This document shows positions 14,648-23,600 of a DNA stretch of 36,615 nt, in pieces. A program made the position numbers and the translations under genes. The DNA is taken from contig CALIJJ010000187.1 in NCBI GenBank assembly GCA_938017515.1, positions 1 through 36,615 on the forward strand, given 5' to 3'. Positions within the stretch are counted from its first letter, which is position 1, and every line of letters starts with the position of its first letter. Under the pieces are notes generated by a model. The model was not told where the DNA came from and did no database searches. It was given only the letters and a program-made list of their open reading frames with translations. The stretch is from an uncultured Pseudanabaenaceae cyanobacterium. GTDB lineage: Bacteria; Cyanobacteriota; Cyanobacteriia; PCC-9006; JAAUQQ01.

Positions 14648-15148
14648 ATGCTGGGCTGGATCTTCTTGGCTTTAGCGGTGTGCTTGGATGCCCTAGGTAC
14701 ATTCGCCGCAAAATATGCAAATGGCTTTACTGCATTGGTGCCCTCAATCATTACGATTGGTGCCTATGTCCTTTCTTTTACGGCACTGACTTTCTCTCTT
14801 AAAACCATCGATATCAGTTTGGCTTATCCCGTTTGGACAGGCTCAGCTATCTTTTTGGTTGCCATTATTGGAGCTGTTTTCTTCAACGAAACTGTTAACT
14901 TCTTTAAGGTATTTTCAACTCTTTTAGTGGTGTTTGGCATTGTTGGCCTGGTTGTGAGTAGTCAACCCGCTGCTGCGACCTGCCCACCCAATACAGAGGC
15001 AAAGACGGGGGAAGCAATAAATACTTCACAGAACGTGGCAGCGACTCCGGTTTTCCATCGCCTAGCCGCTCCCTCGTTCTATGCTGCTCTCCAGAACTAT
15101 CCACCCAATGTCATTAGCCTAAAGCCAGAATTTTCGGATCCGGCCTAA
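14648..15148 (+). CDS. Small multidrug resistance (SMR/EmrE-type) exporter with C-terminal extension
   Basis: A 166-residue inner-membrane protein. Four TM helices (about 4-21, 31-50, 58-78, 85-104) align with EmrE without gaps at the key sites: GTFAAKYANGF follows the catalytic position, Tyr60 and Trp63 are present (AYPVWTG). The essential membrane Glu14 is replaced by Asp14 (LDALGT). SMR proteins are proton-coupled dimers that export guanidinium or lipophilic cations. A 60-residue hydrophilic tail (105-166) is unusual, since SMR proteins end near residue 110. It lies 415 bp after the aldolase gene on the same strand. Export of a guanidino or aminoimidazole product of the two upstream enzymes is an inference. 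Confidence 0.88.
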   Translation: MLGWIFLALAVCLDALGTFAAKYANGFTALVPSIITIGAYVLSFTALTFSLKTIDISLAYPVWTGSAIFLVAIIGAVFFNETVNFFKVFSTLLVVFGIVGLVVSSQPAAATCPPNTEAKTGEAINTSQNVAATPVFHRLAAPSFYAALQNYPPNVISLKPEFSDPA

Positions 15149-15187
15149 GTGATGCTGCTCGATCGGGATTGGGTTGTCTAAAGTTGT

Positions 15188-16678
15188 TTATGAAACGACC
15201 CAGTTGACTAGCGTTCTGACGCCATATCCCGTCGCCCCGGAGGGGCTATAGCCATTTTCCTTGTCGGCCCAGGTGGGTCCTGCAATGTCAATGTGGGCCC
15301 AGGCAGGAGTGTCTTTGACAAATTCCTTGAGGAAGAGAGCCGCCGTGATGGAACCGCCTGCGCGAGGCCCTGTATTCTTCATGTCGGCAATGGGAGATTT
15401 GATACCGTCAAAGTACTTTGCCTCCAGCGGCATTTGCCAAACCTTCTCGCCTGCACTATCTGCCGCTGACTTGAGGGAGGCCGCGAGATCATCATCAATA
15501 CTCCAGAAGCCTGCAATGTTGCCACCCAGAGCCACGATGCAGGCGCCTGTCAAAGTTGCTAGATCAACAATCGCATCAACGCCGAGTTTGTCGGCATAGA
15601 CGAGGGCATCGGCCAGGGTTAGGCGACCTTCCGCATCGGTGTTATTGACCTCAATTGTTTTGCCATTGGAAGCGGTGAGGATGTCTCCAGGACGCATGGC
15701 ATGGCCGCTGATCATGTTTTCTGTTGCGGCACTAATGAAGTGAACTTCCACATCGGGCTTGAGCTGGGCGATCGCCTTGGCTGCACCCAATGTTGCCGCT
15801 GCACCCCCCATGTCCATTTTCATTGTTTCAATGCCGCTGCCGGGACCCTTTAGGTTGAGACCGCCGGAATCGAAGGTGAGTCCTTTACCAACGATCGCCA
15901 GCTTCTTACGGGCGGGTTGGCTGGGTTCGTAGACCAGATGAATGAATTTGGGAGGGAGGTCGGAGGCCTTCGCGACCCCGAGAAAGGCGCCCATACCCAG
16001 AGCTTCACAGGCGTCTTTCTCCAGAATGTCTAGCTTTAGACCATGGTCGTCGGCGATCGCCTGGGCAAGGTTGGCCATGGCAATGGGATCCATGTCGTTG
16101 GGGGGAGCTGCCACCATCTCCCGCGCCAGAATGACACCGGAGACAATCTGTTGAGCTTTGACGATGGTTGAGGCTTGATCGCCCAATCCCAGTAGGGTTA
16201 CCTGAGTCAGTACATCGGGGGTTTCTTCCTCATCCTCCTGCTTGGATTTGAAGCGGGTGTCCTTGTGGGAGGCGAGCTCAAATCCTTCGACCACGGCTTG
16301 GGCCGTCGCGGCGGAATCCTCTGCGATAGCGGGCATTTGAATCCCGAGGGTCTTGCATCGCTGGGATGCTTTGGCGATCGCGGCCGCCCCACGGCGCAGT
16401 GTTTCTAGCGTGAGGGACTCCGATTTGCCTAATCCCACCACAATGAGCTTCTTCACCGCTGCCTGACCACCGACACGGATGGCGACGGAACTATCGGGTT
16501 TTCCTTTGAATTCAGCATCGGCGATCGCATCGCTCAGGGCACCTTCCAGGGCTTTATCTAAGGCTTGGTACGCCTCGACAAGGGAGCCATCCTCCTGGAT
16601 GTCGGCTTCAAAGAGGCCCAGGGCCAGGCCATCACCAGTCCAATCCATTGCGGAGGTTGAGTTCGATTGAAAATCCAT
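15188..16678 (-). CDS. pepA: Leucyl aminopeptidase (M17 family)
   Basis: A 496-residue cytosolic metallopeptidase that releases N-terminal residues, with a preference for leucine, as a hexamer with two metal ions per subunit. The C-terminal catalytic domain shows [11 protein letters not shown] (Lys265, Asp270), KMDMGGAA (Asp289) and the family signature NTDAEGRL (346-353, with Asp348, Glu350 and Arg352). The N-terminal macro-like domain runs to about residue 165 and has an acidic insertion [10 protein letters not shown] (146-155). Length is normal. The ATG at 16678 is taken; Met11 is an alternative. The stop is 39 bp from that of the convergent SMR gene. Confidence 0.97.
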   Translation of the reverse strand: MDFQSNSTSAMDWTGDGLALGLFEADIQEDGSLVEAYQALDKALEGALSDAIADAEFKGKPDSSVAIRVGGQAAVKKLIVVGLGKSESLTLETLRRGAAAIAKASQRCKTLGIQMPAIAEDSAATAQAVVEGFELASHKDTRFKSKQEDEEETPDVLTQVTLLGLGDQASTIVKAQQIVSGVILAREMVAAPPNDMDPIAMANLAQAIADDHGLKLDILEKDACEALGMGAFLGVAKASDLPPKFIHLVYEPSQPARKKLAIVGKGLTFDSGGLNLKGPGSGIETMKMDMGGAAATLGAAKAIAQLKPDVEVHFISAATENMISGHAMRPGDILTASNGKTIEVNNTDAEGRLTLADALVYADKLGVDAIVDLATLTGACIVALGGNIAGFWSIDDDLAASLKSAADSAGEKVWQMPLEAKYFDGIKSPIADMKNTGPRAGGSITAALFLKEFVKDTPAWAHIDIAGPTWADKENGYSPSGATGYGVRTLVNWVVS

Positions 16679-17127
16679 GCTTAAGGTCTTCGTCGGAAAA
16701 TAATAGGATGTCGTCTCCTAGTCTGACGCGATTCGGTGATTTGAGGCTAGGTTGGTTCAGAATTTTATCTGAGAGATGGAAAATTTTTGTCGCTGCTCAG
16801 ATCGTCAATATCACTGAGTGACCTAGATCACTCAACGAGAATTCTGAAAGCCAGTGATAACTGGCTCCCCTGGGTCAATCTGATTTCAGGGTTTATTGAA
16901 GCTTTACGGATCGTCGTCAGAAGTAGATAAAGCTTCTCTGGTGTAAACGCTTAGTTTTTAAAGGGTCTTTAAAGTTTTAAATAATACTTACTAAATCCGT
17001 AGTTAGTTTGCTGTGATGGAAAAACACGGGTCGTTTTCTACAGCATGCGGGCATTCATCGAAACCAGGGTGTTTATTCACTTTGGCCCATGCTTTTGTGC
17101 CTCTCTACCCTTAACTAAGGCGATTGC
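16679..17127. promoter_or_regulatory. Divergent intergenic region between pepA and the FecR-domain gene
   Basis: This 449-bp region must hold the promoters of two divergent genes. Two inverted repeats lie close together: GAGTGA-N6-TCACTC at 16816-16833 and GCCAGT-GATA-ACTGGC at 16850-16865. Either could be a regulator site. The stretch from about 16940 to 17020 is AT-rich. I found no gene, RNA or clear promoter hexamers. Confidence 0.5.
16816..16865. promoter_or_regulatory. Pair of short inverted repeats, possible operators
   Basis: GAGTGA (16816-16821) pairs with TCACTC (16828-16833), and GCCAGT (16850-16855) pairs with ACTGGC (16860-16865). Each is perfect, with 6- and 4-nt centres. Neither has a T-run, so operator use is more likely than termination. 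Confidence 0.3.
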
Positions 17128-19485
17128 ATGATTCGCTACTCTGGATTTTTCTTCTCACTGGTTATCCTGGGCGCTAGCCTTCCGCTTCCCGTTGTTGCGC
17201 AGGGGGGCAAGCACCTCAATCAGGCAACCATCACGGCTCTACGTAACCGTGTCCATCTAAAACCCCAAAGCCTTGCTATTCGTAGGGCGCGTGCCCAGGA
17301 CACGTTGAAGCCTGGCGATCGTTTAGCGACCTCTCAGGCATCCTTCGCGGAGTTGCGTTTCAATGACGGAACGTTGACTCGCATGGGGGAAAAGGCGGTT
17401 TTTCGTTTTTTGCCCAAGATGCGTACGGTGCGATTGAGCCGTGGCACGATGCTGATGCTGATTCCGCCGGGACAAGGGCGGACTCGGGTCGTGACCCCCA
17501 ACGTGTTGACCGGCATCCGAGGCTCAGCGCTATTTGTCCGCTATATCGAAAAGACAAACACCACGTTGGTAGGCGCATTAACCACCAGCGGTATTGAGGT
17601 TTCTACGGGAGAAGGGACGCCAAGGCAGATCCTGAAGGCAGGGCAGATGGCTGTGGTGGTGGATGACCAGATTGAAGCGCTCTATGAATTTGATCTGGCA
17701 ACCTTTTACAAGACCAGCCCCCTGGTAGAAGGCTTAGATTTAGATGTGCTGATCAAGGAGCCGATTGAGGACAAGGATACTGAGCCAACGGACGTGATGG
17801 ATGCGCTGGCTGAAGTCCGTGAGGAAACCTGGGAGGGGCTCGTTGCTCAGGAGGCTTTTGCCATCACAGATGTGGGTGTTTTACAGACGCCTGGATTTGT
17901 CAAATTGCCGTCTGAATCTGGGGTTGCCCGTGTGGCGCGAGGGCGTCGCGATGCTTTCGAAGCCCCCATTGCCAAGGCAACCCCTCTCGTCAATCGTGCA
18001 ACGCCGGAAAATACTAGCCTTGAGGATCTAGGAGGTGTTCCCAGTGCTTCTTTGGGGCTTTCCTTGGACGAGCCTAAACCGACCCCTTCAGCTCCCATTG
18101 GCCAAGGTCCAGCAGCCTCTGAACAAAGATTGCCAGCACAGCCCACCACCGGGGGGATTCTTGCAGAGCCTACAGTTCCGGTGGCAGAACCCCCAGTGCC
18201 AGAACCCCCAGTGGCAGTTACGGCCCCTGGGGCGATAACGACCCCAGCGCCAGTCACGATCCCAGTGCCAGTGCCAGAATCTGATCTTGCTGCAGGGCCG
18301 TTGCCTAATGCTGATCCCACCCCGGTCGCTCTTCCTGGCATTGAGCTAGATCTTGCCCCCATTCTTGAGAGTGAGCAGGGAGATCAAACGCCAACAGACG
18401 TGGTTCTCACCCCTGTTTTGCCAGAGGCTGATACTGCCTCTCCCGCAGCTGATGTCCCAGGTGTCGAATCTCCTATTACCGAATCTCCTCTGATTGATGT
18501 CCTCCCAAGCACGGATGTTTTAGGGGAGGGGGACGTTTCTCCGGATGTCTCAGAGTCGGATGTTGATGGTGTGGAGTCGGTTCTGTCGGAGCCCGAAGTT
18601 ACGATTGAGCCCGAAGTTACGATTGAGCCCGAAGTTACGATTGAGCCCGAAGTTACGATTGAGCCCGAAGTTACGATTGAGCCTGAAGTTGCGATTGAAC
18701 CCGAAGTTGCGATTGAGCCCGAAGTTACGATTGAGCCCGAAATTCCTGCCCTCGAAGTCCCTGAGCCTGAAATGGTTTCTCCGGAACCTGACGCTTTTCC
18801 AGAGACCGTTTCGTTTCCAGAGACCGTTTCGGACCCCTTACCGGACTTAGATCCCTTACCAATTACTGACGATCCTCTCATTGATGGCGGTGTTGAAGCT
18901 GCACTGAGCGGGATCAATGATGGTGGTGGGATTGAGAATGACTTAGGGATTGAGGATGTTCCGGCTGATCTGGGACTGGATGAGCCGGGGCTCATTGCGG
19001 ACACGGTTGCTGATGATGTCGGAGTTGATGCAGCGCTATTTGATGCAGCGGCTCCGGTGACGGATTTGCTCACTGAGCCCGTGCCGACTCAAATACAGCC
19101 GGAAGCGGATCTGGCGACTGATGCGATCGCCGAGCCCGTCACGGTTCCGGACATCTCTGAACCGCTGCCGGAAGGGTTGGAGACAATTGTGGAACCAGCA
19201 CCTGAGCCCGTTCCTGTAACAACGGATATTCCTGTCACAACAGACGTTCCTATGATGGAAATGCCCGTTGCGGAAGTGGAGCCTGAGGGGGAACCGTTGG
19301 TTGTGCCGCAGCCTGAGATCGCAGAAGATCCCCCGGTCGTCAGTCCTGATGAGTCCGTAGCCGATCCGGTGACCGCCCCAGATCCGGTCATTGCGCCAGC
19401 TCCGGTGACCGTGCCAGATCCGGTCATTGCTCCAGAAACGCCCGTCATCGATACGCCTCTCGGTCCTACGCTGGACGGAGGCTAG
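17128..19485 (+). CDS. Exported FecR-domain protein with long acidic Pro/Glu/Val repeat tail
   Basis: A 785-residue secreted or surface protein. A signal peptide (1-25) ends in VVAQ. A FecR domain follows at about 45-190: LKPGDRLATSQASFAELRFNDG, split here as two overlapping family motifs, then VRLSRGTMLMLIPPGQGRTRVVTPN and GIRGSALFVRY. Such domains are usual in cyanobacterial periplasmic or wall-linked proteins, without the iron-siderophore partners of enteric FecR. From about residue 300 to the end the chain is low complexity, rich in Pro, Glu, Asp and Val and probably disordered. It includes eight exact or near-exact EPEVTI/EPEVAI hexapeptides (488-535). No cell-wall anchor or C-terminal TM is seen. 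The ATG at 17128 is supported by the signal peptide. Confidence 0.85.
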   Translation: MIRYSGFFFSLVILGASLPLPVVAQGGKHLNQATITALRNRVHLKPQSLAIRRARAQDTLKPGDRLATSQASFAELRFNDGTLTRMGEKAVFRFLPKMRTVRLSRGTMLMLIPPGQGRTRVVTPNVLTGIRGSALFVRYIEKTNTTLVGALTTSGIEVSTGEGTPRQILKAGQMAVVVDDQIEALYEFDLATFYKTSPLVEGLDLDVLIKEPIEDKDTEPTDVMDALAEVREETWEGLVAQEAFAITDVGVLQTPGFVKLPSESGVARVARGRRDAFEAPIAKATPLVNRATPENTSLEDLGGVPSASLGLSLDEPKPTPSAPIGQGPAASEQRLPAQPTTGGILAEPTVPVAEPPVPEPPVAVTAPGAITTPAPVTIPVPVPESDLAAGPLPNADPTPVALPGIELDLAPILESEQGDQTPTDVVLTPVLPEADTASPAADVPGVESPITESPLIDVLPSTDVLGEGDVSPDVSESDVDGVESVLSEPEVTIEPEVTIEPEVTIEPEVTIEPEVTIEPEVAIEPEVAIEPEVTIEPEIPALEVPEPEMVSPEPDAFPETVSFPETVSDPLPDLDPLPITDDPLIDGGVEAALSGINDGGGIENDLGIEDVPADLGLDEPGLIADTVADDVGVDAALFDAAAPVTDLLTEPVPTQIQPEADLATDAIAEPVTVPDISEPLPEGLETIVEPAPEPVPVTTDIPVTTDVPMMEMPVAEVEPEGEPLVVPQPEIAEDPPVVSPDESVADPVTAPDPVIAPAPVTVPDPVIAPETPVIDTPLGPTLDGG
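18589..18750 (+). repeat. Eight in-frame 18-bp tandem units plus a diverged ninth
   Basis: The unit GAGCCCGAAGTTACGATT repeats from 18589 to 18732 with a few substitutions, encoding EPEVTI or EPEVAI. A diverged ninth unit (18733-18750) encodes EPEIPA. First copies are identical at the DNA level, which points to recent slippage expansion. Confidence 0.95.
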
Positions 19486-19599
19486 GCCTAATGCAGGGGC
19501 GGGGAAAATTGAGCAAAATTTTGAATACGCTCAAACCCGAAACTTCCTCTATTGTGATAACATTAGCGATTGTGACTTCTTGAATCAGGCATTCGATAA

Positions 19600-19869
19600 A
19601 TGGCCCTAACCCAACAGCAAAAGCAGGAAATTATGAGCGAGCACCAGGTCCACGAGACGGACACTGGTTCTGCTGACTTGCAGGTGGCAATGCTGTCTCG
19701 TCGCATTAAGCAGCTGAGTGATCACCTCCAGAGCAACAAGAAGGACTACGCGTCTCGCCAGGGTCTTTTGAAGATGATTGGTCGTCGCAAGCGCCTGCTG
19801 GGCTACATTCAGAACAAAGATGTTAATCGTTACCGTGAACTGATTCAGAAGCTTGGTATTCGCGGCTAA
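19600..19869 (+). CDS. rpsO: 30S ribosomal protein S15
   Basis: An 89-residue protein that binds 16S rRNA early in 30S assembly and also contacts 23S rRNA in a bridge. The signature [19 protein letters not shown] is at 18-36, and the C-terminal [19 protein letters not shown] is diagnostic. Length is exact for the family. The gene is followed after 80 bp by a PAM68 gene, an arrangement common in cyanobacteria. The 114-bp upstream spacer includes a TTGAGC/GCTCAA inverted repeat (19509-19534) and AT-rich sequence likely to hold the promoter. Confidence 0.98.
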   Translation: MALTQQQKQEIMSEHQVHETDTGSADLQVAMLSRRIKQLSDHLQSNKKDYASRQGLLKMIGRRKRLLGYIQNKDVNRYRELIQKLGIRG

Positions 19870-19949
19870 GCGGATTTTGGATCCAATCTTTCTGATACAG
19901 ATCGTTTGACATAGACATCTTCCGGCCGACACATTTCTCGTAGATAGGC

Positions 19950-20477
19950 ATGGCAACGGATTCGAACGCTCAGGAAAAATCAAAGCAGGATGGGGCAGAG
20001 CGTCTGCCCTTTGAGCCGAATAAGGGCCGTAAAAAGAAAGAGGCTGCCCAGGCAAAGCAACCCAAGAAGCAGGAACCCCGCACGGTAACTGCTGATCAGA
20101 AGGCTGCGAAACGCGATCGCAATCGCAATCTCACCCTAGAGGAAACACGCATTCCTGATGTGGTGGGCAAGCGCATGTTGCGTCGCATGGCCGTTTTTTC
20201 TGGGGTTCCTGCCTTTCTGGGGGTCGCAACATTCTTTGTGGCTTTTTACGTCATCTCCAATGGCATTTTGGATTTTCCCAACGCGTTTGTCGTGGCAGTG
20301 AGTATGCTTTTCTTCGGCCTTAGTGTCGTGGGGCTTAGTTACGGTGTCCTGTCTGCCTCTTGGGAGGAAGATACGGACGGTAGCCTTGTGGGCATGTCGG
20401 AGTTCTCGCTTAACTTTGGCCGCATGCGCGGAGCTTGGCGAGATTCCCGTGAGGCTAAGAAGGCTGGCAAGGGTTGA
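19950..20477 (+). CDS. PAM68-family photosystem II assembly protein (DUF3464)
   Basis: A 175-residue thylakoid membrane protein. The first 65 residues are highly charged and Lys-rich. Two TM helices lie at about 81-103 and 112-134, followed by the family motif SYGVLSASWEED and a C-terminal GMSEFSLNFGRMRGAWRD. The plant homologue PAM68 and the Synechocystis homologue help early PSII assembly, including incorporation of chlorophyll-binding proteins such as CP47. Position next to rpsO supports the call. A strong terminator lies about 50 bp after the stop. Confidence 0.93.
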   Translation: MATDSNAQEKSKQDGAERLPFEPNKGRKKKEAAQAKQPKKQEPRTVTADQKAAKRDRNRNLTLEETRIPDVVGKRMLRRMAVFSGVPAFLGVATFFVAFYVISNGILDFPNAFVVAVSMLFFGLSVVGLSYGVLSASWEEDTDGSLVGMSEFSLNFGRMRGAWRDSREAKKAGKG

Positions 20478-20529
20478 TGCGTCAGTCACTGACCGGCAAT
20501 TTGTGTGGGTGAATGAACCCAAGATTTGG

Positions 20530-20557
20530 AAAAGGACCTCAAAGGAGGTCCTTTTTT
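20530..20557 (+). terminator. Intrinsic terminator after the PAM68 gene
   Basis: AAAAGGACCTC (20530-20540), a 4-nt AAAG loop and GAGGTCCTTTT (20545-20555) form a perfect 11-bp stem, with the T-run reaching 20557. The A-run on the left side would let it work in the other direction too, for the converging membrane-protein gene. Confidence 0.93.
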
Positions 20558-20615
20558 ATGGCGATTTTTATGGCGATTTTTCACCGATTGCTGTGGGAAG
20601 AAGGAGCTGATGAGC

Positions 20616-23600
20616 CTATTGCCAGGCTTCCAGTTCGTTGACCCAGTGATTCATGAAGGCGATGATCTGCGATCGCCGCGCCTCAAACGTTGCCGCAATC
20701 CAAATCATCAGCAGACCTAGCACAATGCCAATGGCCCAGAGCAACAGAGACTCGTCCTGAATGAATTGCCAAACCTGGAGCAGCACTTGGATGAGAAAGG
20801 CTGCGGTGCCGACGTAGAGAAAGGCGCGGATGCGAAGACCAATACCCGCGAGAATGAAGCCGAAACTGAGGGCGATCGCCACCAAACCAGCCCCAAACCC
20901 TTCCCAGGGGCCCAACCCAACCTGCCCCTGATAGAGCGCGGTAAAGCAAACAATGCTGCTGCCCAGACAGCGCAAACCATGGCGTAGCTCTCGTTTCGAT
21001 TGCAGATTGAGGTCCGGATCGATCTGAGCCCCGTAAAGTACTGTGGCTCCCAGCAGCCCGGCGTACCAGAGGCCATCAGTTAGCTGAAGCTGGTCAAAGA
21101 TTCTCAGCATGGCCCAATCCACCAGAGCAACGCTGAGATAGCTCAGGCGGATGGCTTTGTCGCTTTTGTTTTGGGCCACGGATAGTCCGGCGTAGAAAAC
21201 CGCCACCAGCAGCAACGACTGGATGGTGATGTCCCAGGCGGTGAGTAGGACGATGATGATGGGTAAGAGTTTGGCCCAACGGCGGCCCGGTCGAGGAGAC
21301 CAGCCCAAGCGTCGCCAGGGGAAGCGCTGGAGCAGGATGGCGACGGGACAGGCGATCGCTGCGGCCCAGCCCAAGAGTAGGGGCCAGGGGAATATCAAGT
21401 GAATGCCATAGCCCACCGCTGAGAGCAGGTGTACGAGTCCCCAGTCGCTCCAACCCCAGCCTCTTAGGTTCGTTCCGATGGATTTAGCGGCTTGGCCCCG
21501 GCTCTGGAGCAGCGCATAGGTTCCGAGCACCGCCATCGTCAGCATCCACAGATAGCCGCCGGTCTGACTCAGCTCCCCCGTGGTGCGTAGGACAATCGCC
21601 ATGGCCGCAAACAGGCTGCCGATGCCCCAGTGGATATGGGTGAAGGGTCGGAAGCCGGGACGATCGAGGTGGAGATAGGGGAGGAGCCAACGCGCGAAGA
21701 GCTGATTGCCTAGTGCTAAACCTGCTCCCAGGAGTCCGAGCAAAACAATGCCATCCCCGGCACTGCCGCCACTGGCCTGGGAGAGTTGATAGATCAACAG
21801 CTCGTAGGCTCCGACGGAAAATCCAGCTAAAGCAATATAGGTGATGGGCGTCAAACTCTGGCGACGACGGCCAATGCTCAGGCCGATGAAGGCGGCCGCC
21901 ATGGTGAACAGTCCGCTCAAGGCGTCGAAGGGGTAATGGCCGAGTACGCCGCCCAGGAGCGCATAGCTCAGGGGAATGCTGTGCCACACGTTGGAGGTAG
22001 CATGTTGCTCATCCCTGTTGAGGCGCGATTCCCCCATGGTCTGTACCAGTAGCGCTGCGATGAGATTGGCGATCGCTAAGCCTTCGACCAGCTCTGTTAG
22101 CTGACGGGTTATTGTTGTGCCTACCACTGCGATCGTAAGACTCAGCAGCAGTTCTGAAGTCAACGCTAATCCGTAGGCGGAGAGTGGGTTGCGAGCCACT
22201 TTTAGGGTCAATGCCATGGATAAGGCCGCGATCGCAGCCGTTGCTAGCACCCAACCCGATGATGGGAAGCGTTGGGGCACTATGGTGTTGAAGGCATCGA
22301 GATAGTCATAGCTCAAGACCTGAAGATCAGAACCGAGCATCCAGCCCCACCTGCCCACTGTATAGAAGCTGAGGACTTTGCCGAGCAAAAAGAGGGTAAC
22401 GGGGACAAAGAGCGCGATCGCCCACCCATTTGTCACTGCGGCATAGTGTTGCTTGAATGGGGAAGATTGACGACGCAAACCGCCCCAGAGCAACCCCCAG
22501 AGCGACCCCCAGAGAGACCAGAGAACGAGGGCGATCGCAGCCAGCGCAAACATCCACTGCTCTCCATTGCCCAACTCCGGCTCACCTCGGAAGGCTAAAC
22601 AAAAGCTAAAGGCTACGCCAAAGCCAACCGTCGCGGCTGCCGTCAGTCGGGTCGGCAGCAAGCGGCTGTGGACACTCATCAGTAGGGCGGTCACGCCGAA
22701 ACTGGCTAGACGATAGGGGGCATCGTCCAGCGTAAAAGGTTGTACCAAAAACAAAGCCAGAATGCCGCTGGCGCGAACCGCATCGGGTTGAGGGCAGCGG
22801 TCAGATTGCACCATCGCGAGGAGCGCGATGGGCACGACCCACCAGAGCAAACTCCAGGGCGCTAATCCTGGGCTCAGCGTGCTGTCTGAAATGGCTTCCG
22901 CCAAGGCCAGCAGGTAGGCCAGTCCGGACAGAGCCAAACCGCTGTGCCAAGCACTGAGACGCCAGGAGTCGGGGCGATCGCGCCAGTCCAGCCCAGGCAT
23001 TAGATCCAGGCTCAGCAACCATTCCAGCAGACTGCCGAGTAACGTCAAGGCCAGCCATCCCCTGACGCCAACGCCATCAAAAACAAAGCCAAACCAGCTC
23101 AGTAGGGCTCCCCAGGTCAATAATTGGGTCAGGTAAGGCCAACCTTGGCCCAGATTGCGGCGGCGCAGGCTCCAGCCCAGCGTTAGGGCTGACAGCGTCA
23201 GGTTGAGCGGACGCATCAGGTCATTGCCCAAGCTGAAGACCACCAGTCCTGCCCCCAGGCTCAAACAGAGGAAGTTGGCCTGTCTGACCAGCTTGGACTC
23301 GCCTTGTCTGCGGAATCGCTCGCCCAATACCAGGAACAGCAGCAGATAGGGGAAGATGGTGACGCCAACGACGGCAAAGGGCATACCGCCGCTGCCTGCG
23401 ATCGCCTCGATGCGATCCACCAATGCCGCCCGCAGCTCCACGGGAGCAAACCGTCGAATCAGCCACAGGCTCTGCAATCCTGCGAGAAACAGCAGCGTCA
23501 GATCGAACGGCAATCGCAGTCGTTTCAACCGCTCTGCAACAATGCCCAGGGCCAGAACACTAATCGCAACGGGTTGCCAGGGCGGATCGATGGGCAGGGA

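Noticed and set aside
18589..18750. CRISPR-like repeats
   Set aside because: Units are contiguous and in frame, with no spacers; it is a coding tandem repeat.
18384..19073. Antisense 229-residue Ser/Thr/Gly-rich frame within the FecR-domain gene
   Set aside because: A shadow of the repeat-rich coding strand, with no start signal or promoter of its own.
19955..19975. T-loop-like GGATTCGAACG resembling a tRNA
   Set aside because: It lies at the start of the PAM68 coding sequence and no cloverleaf can be formed around it.
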